Positions 15,247 through 23,183 of a stretch of 34,926 nt of DNA are shown here, one piece after another; position 1 is the first letter of the stretch, and the number at the start of each line of letters is the position of its first letter. Position numbers and translations under genes: made by a program. Source of the stretch: CAZFDT01 sp964518335 (GTDB taxonomy: Bacteria > Planctomycetota > Phycisphaerae > Phycisphaerales > Phycisphaeraceae). The DNA is taken from contig CAZFDT010000053.1 of NCBI GenBank assembly GCA_964518335.1, forward strand, positions 1-34,926. The letters run 5' to 3'. Below the pieces are notes generated by a model. That model did not search any database. It worked only from the letters and a program-made list of their open reading frames with translations, and was not told the origin of the DNA.

Positions 15247-17073
15247 ATGCGAAGCTACAGTGACATGGAACGGTCCATGCGGGCCAAGTCCATCGCGTTT
15301 GTGGTGGCGGTAGCCCTGCTGATGGCGGGCTCGGCGCTGGCGGGGGCCATGGCGCACCGGTCCGAGCGCTTTCGCGAGCTGGTTCGCGACGTGGCCGAGG
15401 GCGTGGGGCTGCGCGAAGCTGACGCCCCGGCGCCAGTCGCGCAAACGCCGGACCTGGTGCTGGACCCGTCCAGTCCGGGCACCGCGGGCGTGCGGGCGCC
15501 GGGCGACGCGGGCTTCATGGTGCGGCCGGGCTACGACGTGCAGCGCGTCGCGTCGGGTCTCACGCTGCCGGTGTCGATCGCGTTTCCGCACAAGCCCGCC
15601 GTGGCGGACGACGATGTGCTGCTGTACGTCACCGAGCTGCACGGCGGTGTGCGTTATGTCAGCCGCGACGGCGAAGTCCATGACTACAGCGGCGACGCCC
15701 TGGCCTTCGCACGCAGCCCGCACAAGCGCCTCGACGAGGCGGGGTTCATCGGCATCACCCCCGTGCCCGACTCCGAAGACCTGTTCCTCAGCGCCAGTTA
15801 CCTCGACGAAGCTTCGGGCCGACCCAGGAACCACGTGCTGCGCCTCGTCAGCGAGCCGGGCGGCCGCAAACTCGCCCGCGCCCAGGTCATCCTCGACATC
15901 GACGAACTCAGCGCCACCGGCCACAACATCGGTTGCCCACGCATCGGCGCCGACGGCAAGCTCTACGTCGGCATCGGCGACGGTTACGACTGGACCCGCG
16001 CGCAGGACCTAGACCGCTGGGGCGGCAAGATCCTGCGCATGAACTTCGACGGGTCGGCGTGCAGCGACAACCCCTACTACGACCCCGACCAGCCCCGCGC
16101 CGCACGAAGCTATGTCTTCGCCTTGGGACTGCGCAACCCGTTCGACACCGGCCACGATCCCGACACCGGCCATGTGTATGCCGTCGATCACGGCCCGTCC
16201 ATCGATCGTCTGCTCATCCTGCAGCCCGGCGCCAACTACCGCTGGAACGGCGAGAACGACTCGATCCGCACCAACGCACTCTACGTCTGGAACATCCAGG
16301 GCAACCTGTCGCCGGGATGCATGGCGATGCTCAGCGATCGGGCGCTGCACTACTCCGACGGCGGCACGCTGGTGGTGGCCGGCTTCGGCCCCACGGGGCG
16401 CACCGAAGCCGACTACAGCAAGAACATCGTGCAGTTCCGGCTCGATCCGCAGCGACGCCTGCTCGCCGGGCCGCCGATGGTGCTGGCTCGATATCTCGGC
16501 GGAACGTGGGCCACCGTGCTGGGGTTGGCCCAAGGCCCCGACGGGCTGTATTTCAGCGACTTTTTCGGGCGCGTCGTGCCCGCCTATCCGCCGCCGCCGC
16601 ATCAAGAGAACCTCGACATCCAGGACCAGTTCCGCGGCAAGGCCGCCATCTGGCGCGTCGTCAAGAGCGAACAGACACTCGCCGCCGCCGCCGATGCAGG
16701 CGCTTCGGCGGCCATGGGTGAACGCCTCGTCCGCACCACCTGCGCCGCCTGCCACACCATCGACGGCGTCGGCGGCCTCAACGGTCCCGACCTCACCCAT
16801 GCCCACACGCGGCTCGAGCAGCGACTCAACAACCCCAGCTACGATCTGCACGTCGCTGGCCTCCTCAGCAACCAGGCCCCACGCTTCGATCTCCACCGCC
16901 CGCGCCTCGACGCCGTCCTCGCCGCCGCCGGCGACGAACGCATCCGCCTCTGGCTCCACCACCACCTCGAAGACCCCACCTTCGACAACCTCCGCGCCCA
17001 GATGCCCGCCTTCAATCTCCTCCCGCAACCGCAGCGCGACGCGATCATCGATTACCTCATGACGCGAAAATAG
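15247..17073 (+). CDS. Sorbosone/glucose dehydrogenase-type beta-propeller with C-terminal cytochrome c
   Basis: A predicted exported PQQ-type sugar dehydrogenase (GSDH family) fused to a heme-c domain, so electrons from sugar oxidation can leave through its own cytochrome. The 608 aa begin with a signal or anchor segment (about 14-34). The beta-propeller spans about 95-475 (GHNIGCPRIGADGKLYVGIGD, RNPFD, DHGPSIDR). The C-terminal cytochrome has CAACH (Cys499, Cys502, His503) and a likely distal Met586 in QMPAF. ATGs at 15247, 15265 and 15277 are all plausible starts; 15277 puts the signal sequence first. The substrate and the presence of PQQ are not proven by sequence. Confidence 0.85.
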   Translation: MRSYSDMERSMRAKSIAFVVAVALLMAGSALAGAMAHRSERFRELVRDVAEGVGLREADAPAPVAQTPDLVLDPSSPGTAGVRAPGDAGFMVRPGYDVQRVASGLTLPVSIAFPHKPAVADDDVLLYVTELHGGVRYVSRDGEVHDYSGDALAFARSPHKRLDEAGFIGITPVPDSEDLFLSASYLDEASGRPRNHVLRLVSEPGGRKLARAQVILDIDELSATGHNIGCPRIGADGKLYVGIGDGYDWTRAQDLDRWGGKILRMNFDGSACSDNPYYDPDQPRAARSYVFALGLRNPFDTGHDPDTGHVYAVDHGPSIDRLLILQPGANYRWNGENDSIRTNALYVWNIQGNLSPGCMAMLSDRALHYSDGGTLVVAGFGPTGRTEADYSKNIVQFRLDPQRRLLAGPPMVLARYLGGTWATVLGLAQGPDGLYFSDFFGRVVPAYPPPPHQENLDIQDQFRGKAAIWRVVKSEQTLAAAADAGASAAMGERLVRTTCAACHTIDGVGGLNGPDLTHAHTRLEQRLNNPSYDLHVAGLLSNQAPRFDLHRPRLDAVLAAAGDERIRLWLHHHLEDPTFDNLRAQMPAFNLLPQPQRDAIIDYLMTRK

Positions 17074-17204
17074 GCGTCAATTGTGTGTGGCAAGCCGTGG
17101 ATGCCCACGGCATAACCGCCTACGAGCAGGAAGTCGATCTCATGGTCGAGAAACGACTTCAACCACACGCGAAACTCGTCGGGTACCTGGGCGTCCGTAG
17201 GCAT
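17052..17204 (-). pseudogene. Truncated nucleotidyltransferase (MNT/AbiEii-like) remnant
   Basis: Only about 50 aa survive: VPDEFRVWLKSFLDHEIDF then LLVGGYAVGIHGLP, the N-terminus of small nucleotidyltransferases whose next element should be a DxD catalytic pair. Here the frame reads IDAYF and stops shortly after, inside the 3' end of the sugar dehydrogenase gene (22-bp overlap). The rest of the protein is missing, as though a deletion joined it to its neighbour. Its start lies within the small upstream gene, as expected for such two-gene cassettes. It resembles decayed toxin-antitoxin or abortive-infection cassettes; that role is inferred. Confidence 0.6.
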
Positions 17205-17376
17205 AATTGATGCGCCGAAGAAACTCCATGTAACGCAATCGCTCCTGCGGTGTCCGACGATGCCAATACTCCCGTGACGGGTCGGGATCGCCAATACTGC
17301 CGTAGGACACCACCGACGGGTCCCAGCGGAACTCGGGGAAGTCGGCTTCGAGTTGTTTCCAGTCGACGTTCTTCAC
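17140..17376 (-). CDS. Small partner protein of a nucleotidyltransferase cassette
   Basis: A 78-aa protein with SREYWHRRTPQERLRYMEFL, RRINYAYG and RVSRVVEVV. It resembles the short proteins with a YW-x-R(S/T)P-x-ER pattern encoded just upstream of nucleotidyltransferase genes. The start is GTG 17376 with AAGG upstream. It appears full length although its downstream partner is truncated. It lies 9 bp after the PyrD-like gene on the same strand. A role as antitoxin or accessory subunit is inference from arrangement. Confidence 0.55.
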   Translation of the reverse strand: MKNVDWKQLEADFPEFRWDPSVVSYGSIGDPDPSREYWHRRTPQERLRYMEFLRRINYAYGRPGTRRVSRVVEVVSRP

Positions 17377-17385
17377 GCCTTCATT

Positions 17386-18144
17386 CTATCGGCACGATTG
17401 GGCGTTGGCACGCTCAATCAGCGGGCGCAGGGCCGCGTGGGACAGCAGATACCGGGGATTCATGACCTTGGTGCCGATGGCGAAATGGTCGGCGCCGGTC
17501 TGGGCGTAGTCGTCGATGTCGGCGGGGGTGGTGACGCCGCCGCCGCCGATGATGGTCATGGGTTCACTGTAGCGTTGCCGCAGGTCGCCGATGCACTGCA
17601 GGGCGACGGGTTTGAGCGGTTTGCCACTGACGCCGCCGCCAGGCGAGGGCAGCGTGTTGCAGCAGTGGAACGTGCGCACGCCCTGCTCGATCGCCTGCTG
17701 GGCCAGCAGGTGGTAGTTCACCGGCGGGAGCTTGACGATGACCGTCAACCCCGTCGCCACGGCGCGGCCAAACAACTCCGGCGGCCACTCGATCGCACCG
17801 ACGTTGGGGCAGCTCATGTTCAACTCGACGGCCAGGGGCGCGATCGTGGCGGCTTGATCGAGGAGGCCAAACCAATCCTCGTCGCTGAAGCCGTGGATGC
17901 TCACGATCTTGTCGCTCACGTCGATGCGGCCCTGGCGGACGCGCTCGACGAGCCAGGGCATGCCCGGATTGCGCAGGCCGATCTGATTGACCCATGCCTT
18001 GAGTCGGCGGTAGTAGCGCACGGTCTTGACGATGCGCCACAGTCGGCCGGGGCGGCGCTGGGCGGTGAACGTGCCGAGGGTGGGCGTCGTGCCCTGGGGC
18101 TGCACGTAATTGCCAAAGGGTGCGGATATGATGAGGCGATGCAT
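17386..18144 (-). CDS. Dihydroorotate dehydrogenase-like flavoprotein, short
   Basis: An FMN-binding TIM-barrel protein of the PyrD family. The enzyme oxidises dihydroorotate to orotate in pyrimidine synthesis. Motifs are VNQIGLRNPGM (52-62), ELNMSCPNV (107-115, Cys112 in the SCPN position of class 1 enzymes), CNTLPSPGGGVSGKPLKP (162-179), and the FMN-phosphate site IIGGGGV with AIGTKV. At 252 aa it is about 50 residues shorter than usual PyrD, mostly at the N-terminus, so another substrate is possible. The start ATG (18144-18142) abuts the comF ATG on the other strand; GTG 18153 is an alternative. Confidence 0.75.
   Translation of the reverse strand: MHRLIISAPFGNYVQPQGTTPTLGTFTAQRRPGRLWRIVKTVRYYRRLKAWVNQIGLRNPGMPWLVERVRQGRIDVSDKIVSIHGFSDEDWFGLLDQAATIAPLAVELNMSCPNVGAIEWPPELFGRAVATGLTVIVKLPPVNYHLLAQQAIEQGVRTFHCCNTLPSPGGGVSGKPLKPVALQCIGDLRQRYSEPMTIIGGGGVTTPADIDDYAQTGADHFAIGTKVMNPRYLLSHAALRPLIERANAQSCR
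18127..18132 (+). promoter_or_regulatory. Candidate -10 box directly before comF
   Basis: TATGAT ends 6 nt before the comF ATG and lies inside the PyrD-like coding region on the other strand. No matching -35 is visible at 16-18 nt. The position would give a leaderless comF mRNA. Confidence 0.3.
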
Positions 18145-18873
18145 CTGGGGCACGCACGTGAGTATATCGCCGCGGTGCGGACGTTTTCGGGCGCACTGGT
18201 GCGCGAACTGGTGGGCGAAGCGCCGCCGGGCCCGGGCAGCGGCGATTGGCAGCCCGACGACGTGAGCGATTACTGTCCCCGCTGCGGGGCAAGCATCGAC
18301 GCCACCGCGCAGACGCCGCGCGGCTGCCCGTTCTGCGTCCATCACCGCCTGCCGTGGCAGCGCCTCGTGCGGCTTGGGGCGTACCTGCCGCCGGTGCAGG
18401 ACTGGGTGCTGGGCACCAAGTTCGGCGGGCAATGGCGCTGGTCGTCGGCACTGGGCGAACTGCTGGCGAGGCAGATCGGGCCGTCGCGTGCCGAGCCGAT
18501 GACAGCCGTGTGCCCCGTGCCGATGCACTGGGCCCGACGCTGGCGCCGCGGTTTCAACCAGGCGCACCTCATCGCACAGGGGATCGCCTCCGCCCACCGC
18601 TGGCCCCTGGCGCCCGTGCTGCGCCGCACCCGCTACACGCGCCCACAGACCGCCGTCGCGCCCTCGCAACGTCGCGCCAACGTCCGCGACAGCTTCACCA
18701 TCGCCACAGTGGACCTCTCGGGCTGGACCGTCTGGCTCATCGACGACGTCAAGACCACCGGCGCCACGCTCACCGCCTGCGCCGACCTGCTGCATCAGCG
18801 CGGCGCCCGCTGCATCAACGTCGCCGTCGTCGCCGTCGCCGACCCCAAGGGCGGGGACTTCAAGCGGATCTGA
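18139..18873 (+). CDS. ComF-family phosphoribosyltransferase-like protein
   Basis: A 244-aa ComF-type protein: an N-terminal four-cysteine zinc finger (Cys46, Cys49, Cys63, Cys66; YCPRCG...GCPFC) followed by a phosphoribosyltransferase-fold domain. The latter has VCPVPMHWARRWRRGFNQ and the PRPP-loop motif WLIDDVKTTGATL (near 198-210). ComF proteins take part in DNA uptake in competent bacteria and are also found in species not known to be competent. ATG 18139-18141 sits back-to-back with the PyrD-like start. It ends 6 bp before the convergent oxidoreductase gene. Confidence 0.85.
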   Translation: MHLGHAREYIAAVRTFSGALVRELVGEAPPGPGSGDWQPDDVSDYCPRCGASIDATAQTPRGCPFCVHHRLPWQRLVRLGAYLPPVQDWVLGTKFGGQWRWSSALGELLARQIGPSRAEPMTAVCPVPMHWARRWRRGFNQAHLIAQGIASAHRWPLAPVLRRTRYTRPQTAVAPSQRRANVRDSFTIATVDLSGWTVWLIDDVKTTGATLTACADLLHQRGARCINVAVVAVADPKGGDFKRI

Positions 18874-18879
18874 GGCCTC

Positions 18880-19929
18880 TCACCACACCACCTTCTCGCG
18901 CTTGCCGCTGTGGGCGCTTTTCACGGCGGCCAGGACCATGGCCAGGCTCTTGATGTTGTCGTCGCAGGGGCACATCGGCTTGCGTCGGCCGCCCGATCGG
19001 ACGCAGTCGAGGAAGTCGTGGATCAGGTACTCGTGGCTCGTGCGTTCGAGCGTCACCGGCTCGACGGCCACGTCCTGCATCTCGGCGTGGAAGCCCGGCT
19101 TGCCGTCGGGCTTGACGCGCTGGGCGCGGATCGACTGGCCGCCGTCCCACAGCAGCGTGCCCTTGCCGCAGACGATGCGCCACTGCGACTCCCAACTTGT
19201 GGGCAGGCCCTCGGCGCACCACGAGCCGCGGTAGGTGAAGACCACATCGCCGCGCGGCGTGCGCATCTCGAAGATCGCCACGGCGCAGGCGTCGCCCCGG
19301 TACCACGACCGCTTGGGGCTGAACGAGTGGCAATACACGGCCACCGGGTCGGTGTCGGTGAGCATCCGCGCCTGGTCGAAAGTGTGAATGGCCATGTCCA
19401 CGAGCAGCACGTCGGCCATGTCGTCGCGGAACCCGCCGAAGTGGGCGCCGATGAAGAAGTCGCAGTGGGCCTCCTCGACGCGCCCGAGGGCTCCGCCGCG
19501 CAGGAGCTGCTGGATGGTGAGCATGGCCGGCAGCGGGCGGCGCGTCTGCGTCACGGCGTAGAGTCGCCGCGCCTTGTTCGCCGCCGCGACCATTCGCCGC
19601 GCTTGTGCCAGCGTGTCGCTCATGGGTTTTTCGCCCAGCACGTGGCAGCCGTGGCGCAGCGCTTCGATCGTGACCTGGTGGTGTGCCGCTGGGATGGTCA
19701 CGTCGAACACGGCGTCGGGCCGCGTGGCGGCGATCGCCTGCTTGAGCGTGTCGAACACCACCGCGCGGTCCAGCCCGTGACGTTGCGCCATCGCCTCGGC
19801 GGCCTCGCGCCGCACGTCCACCAGCCCGACGATCCGCGTCCGGGGCGCCGCACGGGTCACGCTCACCCAGTGATTGGACATGCTGCCGCAACCGACCACC
19901 ACCACCCTCACATCGCTTTTCTTCGCCAT
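18880..19929 (-). CDS. Gfo/Idh/MocA family oxidoreductase
   Basis: An NAD(P)-dependent sugar or inositol dehydrogenase-type enzyme of 349 aa. The N-terminal Rossmann fold begins VRVVVVGCGSMSNHW (7-21) with LVDVR after strand 2. The catalytic-lysine motif is GEKPMSD, and the C-terminal alpha/beta domain contains DMAIHTFDQARML with the expected active-site Asp/His. No signal peptide is present. It lies 12 bp after pheT on the same strand, so it is probably co-transcribed. The substrate cannot be told from sequence. Confidence 0.9.
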   Translation of the reverse strand: MAKKSDVRVVVVGCGSMSNHWVSVTRAAPRTRIVGLVDVRREAAEAMAQRHGLDRAVVFDTLKQAIAATRPDAVFDVTIPAAHHQVTIEALRHGCHVLGEKPMSDTLAQARRMVAAANKARRLYAVTQTRRPLPAMLTIQQLLRGGALGRVEEAHCDFFIGAHFGGFRDDMADVLLVDMAIHTFDQARMLTDTDPVAVYCHSFSPKRSWYRGDACAVAIFEMRTPRGDVVFTYRGSWCAEGLPTSWESQWRIVCGKGTLLWDGGQSIRAQRVKPDGKPGFHAEMQDVAVEPVTLERTSHEYLIHDFLDCVRSGGRRKPMCPCDDNIKSLAMVLAAVKSAHSGKREKVVW

Positions 19930-19941
19930 GTCAAAGCTCGC

Positions 19942-21969
19942 TTACGTCCGCAACTGGGCCCCCACCGCCGCCTGAAGCGATTGCACCACGCGCTGCACCT
20001 GGGGATCGACTTCGTCGTGACGCAGCGTCCGTTGCGGATCGCGGAACTGCATGCGCAGCGTCAGGCTCTTGCGGCCTTTGTCGATGGGCTTGCCCCGATA
20101 CGTACCGACGAACGTCAGCGATTCGAGCAGCTCCGGCCGCGCTGCAGTTACCGCCGCCTCCACCGCCTGCCACGGCACCGTTTCATCGACCACCACCGAC
20201 AGGTCGCGCTCGATGCCGGGGAACCGGGGCAACTCGCTCACCCGTCGCACCGGGGGGTACGACGCGATCAGCGCGTCCAACTCGAGCTCCGCGGCGACCA
20301 CTGGCGACTGCAGGTCGAAGGCGCGAATGACCGCCGGGTCGATCGCGCCCATCGCGCCCATGGTCGTGCCGTTGGCGTGGATCGCGGCAGCTTGGGCCAT
20401 GCCGCGTGCGTCGCCCGGCTCAAGGGTGACAGCCTGGCCGCTCAGTTGCGCGATCAATTCCTCGATGCCGCCGCGCAGGTCGCGCAGGGCCTGCTGCACG
20501 TCATGCCCCGGCACGTCGGCGAGCAGCGCCAGCCGTCGTGTCTCGACGATCGTGCCGCCCTCGCGTCGGTACGTCGCCGCCGTCTCGAACAGCCTCACGT
20601 CCCGGTTGCCCGCGTCCTGGTTGGTTTTGCGGCAGGCCAGCAGGCTCGGCAGCAGCGACGGGCGCAGCATCGGCTCGGCCTTGCGCCTGGCATCGTCGAT
20701 CAGCACGCCCTCGACTCCGGGCGCCGACGCCACGAACGCCTGGCCGTGCTCAGGTCGCACGAAGCTGAACGTCACCGTCTCGTGGTAGCCGTGGGCCGTC
20801 AGCACCCGCCGCAGCTCGCGCATCGCTCCCACCGACGCCTGCGGCGGACGCACCTGCAGCGACAGTTTCTGGGCCACGGCGATCTTGTCGTACCCGTCCA
20901 GCCGCGCCACCTCCTCGATCAGGTCGATCTCCCGCTGCAGGTCCCGCCGGTACGACGGCACGGTGCAGGTGATCGCGTCATCGCCCGCACGCACCGGGGA
21001 CAGCCCCAGCGACTCGAGCAACGCGATGACACGGTCCACGCCGACCTCTCGCCCCAGCAGTTGCCCGCAGCGCGAAAGCCGCATCGTCACCCGCCGCGGC
21101 GACGGGTCGTCGCGTCCGGCGCGAATCACGCCCTCGCACAACGTCCCCCCCGCCAGTTCCACGATCAGCTTCGCCGTACGTCGGCTGGCGCGATCCACCC
21201 CCAGCGGATCGATGCCGCGCTCGAAGCGATAGCTCGAATCGCTGGCGAGCTTCAACGCCCGGCTGGTTCGCCGCACGCCCAGGGGCGAAAACTCCGCCGA
21301 CTCGATCAGCACGTCTGTCGTCGCCGCGCTGACTTCGCTGTCGAGCCCGCCCATCACGCCCGCCACCGCCACCGCCGCGTGGTCGTCGGCGATCACCAGC
21401 ATGCCCGGCTGCAGGCGGTGCTTGCTCGCGTCGATGGCGGTGAACAGCTCGCCGTCGCGGGCCGAACGCACGACGACCTTGTGGCCGCGCAACTTGGCCA
21501 GATCGAAGGCGTGCAGGGGCTGGCCCATGTCGTGGAGCACGAAGTTGGTCACGTCCACCACGTTGTTGACGCTGCGCAGGCCGATAGCCTCCAGCCGCTG
21601 ACGCAGCCACGCCGGGCTCGGGCCGACCTTGACGCCCCGAACCACCCGGGCGGTATAGAGCGGGCACAGGTCCGCCGCGTCAAGGGTCACGGTCGCCGCG
21701 GCATGGATATCGCCACGTGCCGCCGGCAGGCTCGCGTCCGGATCGATCACGCGCCGCCCCGACGCCGCCGCCACCTCGCGCGCCACGCCCACGTGACTGA
21801 GGCAGTCGCTGCGGTTGCTCGTCACCTCCACGTCCAGCATCTCGTCGCCCCCCGCCGTCGCCTGCCGCCCTTCCAATGGAAACCCCACCGCCGTCAGCAG
21901 CGCTTCCGCCTCGTCGCCGCCGACCGCTCGGTCCAGATAGCTGTTGAGCCAGGCCAGACTGATCTTCAT
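19942..21969 (-). CDS. pheT: Phenylalanyl-tRNA synthetase beta subunit, short form
   Basis: Beta chain of the (alpha-beta)2 enzyme that charges tRNA-Phe. The 675 aa hold the B1/B5 regions (NRSDCLSHVGVAREVA near 52-67, LRSVNNVVDVTNFVLHD), the B3/B4 domain, the catalytic-like B6/B7 core (HETVTFSFV, ARRKAEPMLRPSLLPSLL, FETAATYRRE) and the C-terminal anticodon-binding FDX-ACB domain (LPRFPGIERDLSVVVDETVPW, TYRGKPIDKGRKSLTLRM). The usual N-terminal OB-fold tRNA-binding insertion (about residues 40-150 in E. coli) is missing: NRSDCLS follows only about 50 residues from the start. pheS is not adjacent. Confidence 0.95.
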   Translation of the reverse strand: MKISLAWLNSYLDRAVGGDEAEALLTAVGFPLEGRQATAGGDEMLDVEVTSNRSDCLSHVGVAREVAAASGRRVIDPDASLPAARGDIHAAATVTLDAADLCPLYTARVVRGVKVGPSPAWLRQRLEAIGLRSVNNVVDVTNFVLHDMGQPLHAFDLAKLRGHKVVVRSARDGELFTAIDASKHRLQPGMLVIADDHAAVAVAGVMGGLDSEVSAATTDVLIESAEFSPLGVRRTSRALKLASDSSYRFERGIDPLGVDRASRRTAKLIVELAGGTLCEGVIRAGRDDPSPRRVTMRLSRCGQLLGREVGVDRVIALLESLGLSPVRAGDDAITCTVPSYRRDLQREIDLIEEVARLDGYDKIAVAQKLSLQVRPPQASVGAMRELRRVLTAHGYHETVTFSFVRPEHGQAFVASAPGVEGVLIDDARRKAEPMLRPSLLPSLLACRKTNQDAGNRDVRLFETAATYRREGGTIVETRRLALLADVPGHDVQQALRDLRGGIEELIAQLSGQAVTLEPGDARGMAQAAAIHANGTTMGAMGAIDPAVIRAFDLQSPVVAAELELDALIASYPPVRRVSELPRFPGIERDLSVVVDETVPWQAVEAAVTAARPELLESLTFVGTYRGKPIDKGRKSLTLRMQFRDPQRTLRHDEVDPQVQRVVQSLQAAVGAQLRT

Positions 21970-22197
21970 GGGCCGGCCAGCGTAGCAACGCCCGCGAAAG
22001 CGGCAACTCGCCCCGCCCCTGCGCGGACAAGAGCCCGCTTCGCCGCCGCATAGGCATCATCCACCGTGTTGGCGTAAACCTGCCGCCACGAGTCCCCGAG
22101 ACCAGCGGCCTCGATCCGCCGCGGGAAGGAAGTGATCGTTTTCCGCCGCGGGGTATCATGTCGGGGTTGTGTCTGGGTGGGCATTGGAGATGACGCC

Positions 22198-23133
22198 ATG
22201 ACCATGTTCGCTCGGGCGCGGTGGGCGGTGCTGCTGTGGGGTGTGGTGGCGGCGGGGTGGGCGGCGGTCGAGGCGAGGGAGGGGGATTCGCCGCCGGTGT
22301 ATATCGATGACGCGCGGGTGCACGATCGGATACTGGCGGAGGCGACGCGGATGCTCGAGGCGGGCGAGGCGTGCGTGCCCAATGAGCAACTGCAGCAGCA
22401 GCTTGCCAAGGCGCCGCGGACGTGCGCGTTGCCTGTGCCGCCCGTTGTCGAGGACGGGGGCGAGGCGGTGAAGGTGTACGACCGCGTGCGGCCGGGCGTG
22501 CTGGTGGTGGGCGACGTGTACCTGTGCGAGAACTGCGACCACCTGCACCTCAACGCGGCCAGCGGGTTCGTGGTCAGCGCCGATGGGCTGGCGATCACGA
22601 ACCATCACGTGCTGGCGAACAAGGACGCACGGACGTTCGTGGCGGCGACGTTCGACGGCCGCGTCGTGCCGGTGAAGGAGATCGTTGCCGCCAACGCCGA
22701 CGATGACGTGGCGCTGATCCGACTGGGTGGCGAGGGGTTCGCGCCGCTGCCGATCGCCCGCGCCGCCGCCGTCGGCGACACCGTGCACTGCCTGTCGCAT
22801 CCCGACGGCAGCTTCTACTCTTACTCCAAGGGGGTCATCGCGCGGTTCTTCATGGAACCCGCCGAGCAGGGCGACGCCGTCAAGCGTCTGGGCATCACCG
22901 CCGATTATGCCCGCGGCTCGTCGGGCGCACCGATCCTCAACGACCGGGGCCACGTCGTCGGCGTCGTGACCACGACGAACTCGGTGTATTACGACGACGA
23001 GGACGGCCGCAAGGACGATCTGCAGATGGTGTTCAAGAACTGCGTCCCCTACGAGCGCGTGCTGGCGCTGTTCGCCGCGCCGGCGGCGAGCCCACGTGCG
23101 GAGCCGGCGCCCTCGGCACCAGCGAAGGATTGA
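22198..23133 (+). CDS. Secreted trypsin-like serine protease
   Basis: A 311-aa exported protease of the S1/HtrA-like fold. A signal peptide (about 1-27) precedes the domain, which has the catalytic triad His137 (ITNHHV), Asp170 (ADDDVALIRL) and Ser242 (ARGSSGAPI). No PDZ domain follows, unlike DegP; the C-terminus is a short Pro/Ala-rich tail. A CENC pair (110-113) precedes the protease core. ATG 22198 is supported by GGAG at 22186-22189. It is divergent from pheT across about 230 bp and convergent with the dehydrogenase gene. Confidence 0.9.
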   Translation: MTMFARARWAVLLWGVVAAGWAAVEAREGDSPPVYIDDARVHDRILAEATRMLEAGEACVPNEQLQQQLAKAPRTCALPVPPVVEDGGEAVKVYDRVRPGVLVVGDVYLCENCDHLHLNAASGFVVSADGLAITNHHVLANKDARTFVAATFDGRVVPVKEIVAANADDDVALIRLGGEGFAPLPIARAAAVGDTVHCLSHPDGSFYSYSKGVIARFFMEPAEQGDAVKRLGITADYARGSSGAPILNDRGHVVGVVTTTNSVYYDDEDGRKDDLQMVFKNCVPYERVLALFAAPAASPRAEPAPSAPAKD

Positions 23134-23162
23134 TCGTCGGCGATCGCCGCGCAGCATCAGGC

Positions 23163-23183
23163 GTCGCCGGTCGCGGCGACCGG
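23163..23183. terminator. Bidirectional hairpin between convergent genes
   Basis: CCGGTCG (23167-23173) pairs with CGACCGG (23177-23183) around a 3-nt loop; an alternative stem is GTCGCC/GGCGAC at 23163-23180. A GGCGATCGCC palindrome lies just upstream at 23139-23148. There is no T-run, so intrinsic termination is uncertain, but the place between two converging 3' ends fits. Confidence 0.35.

Noticed and set aside
18910..22053. Forward ORF of 1047 codons antisense to pheT and the oxidoreductase gene
   Set aside because: High GC keeps the antisense frame open; the opposite strand holds two clearly recognisable proteins with full motifs.
21966..22190. Minus-strand frame ending in ATGA overlap with the pheT start, possible leader peptide
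   Set aside because: It has almost no Phe codons, no supported start, and no recognisable sequence; the overlap alone is weak.
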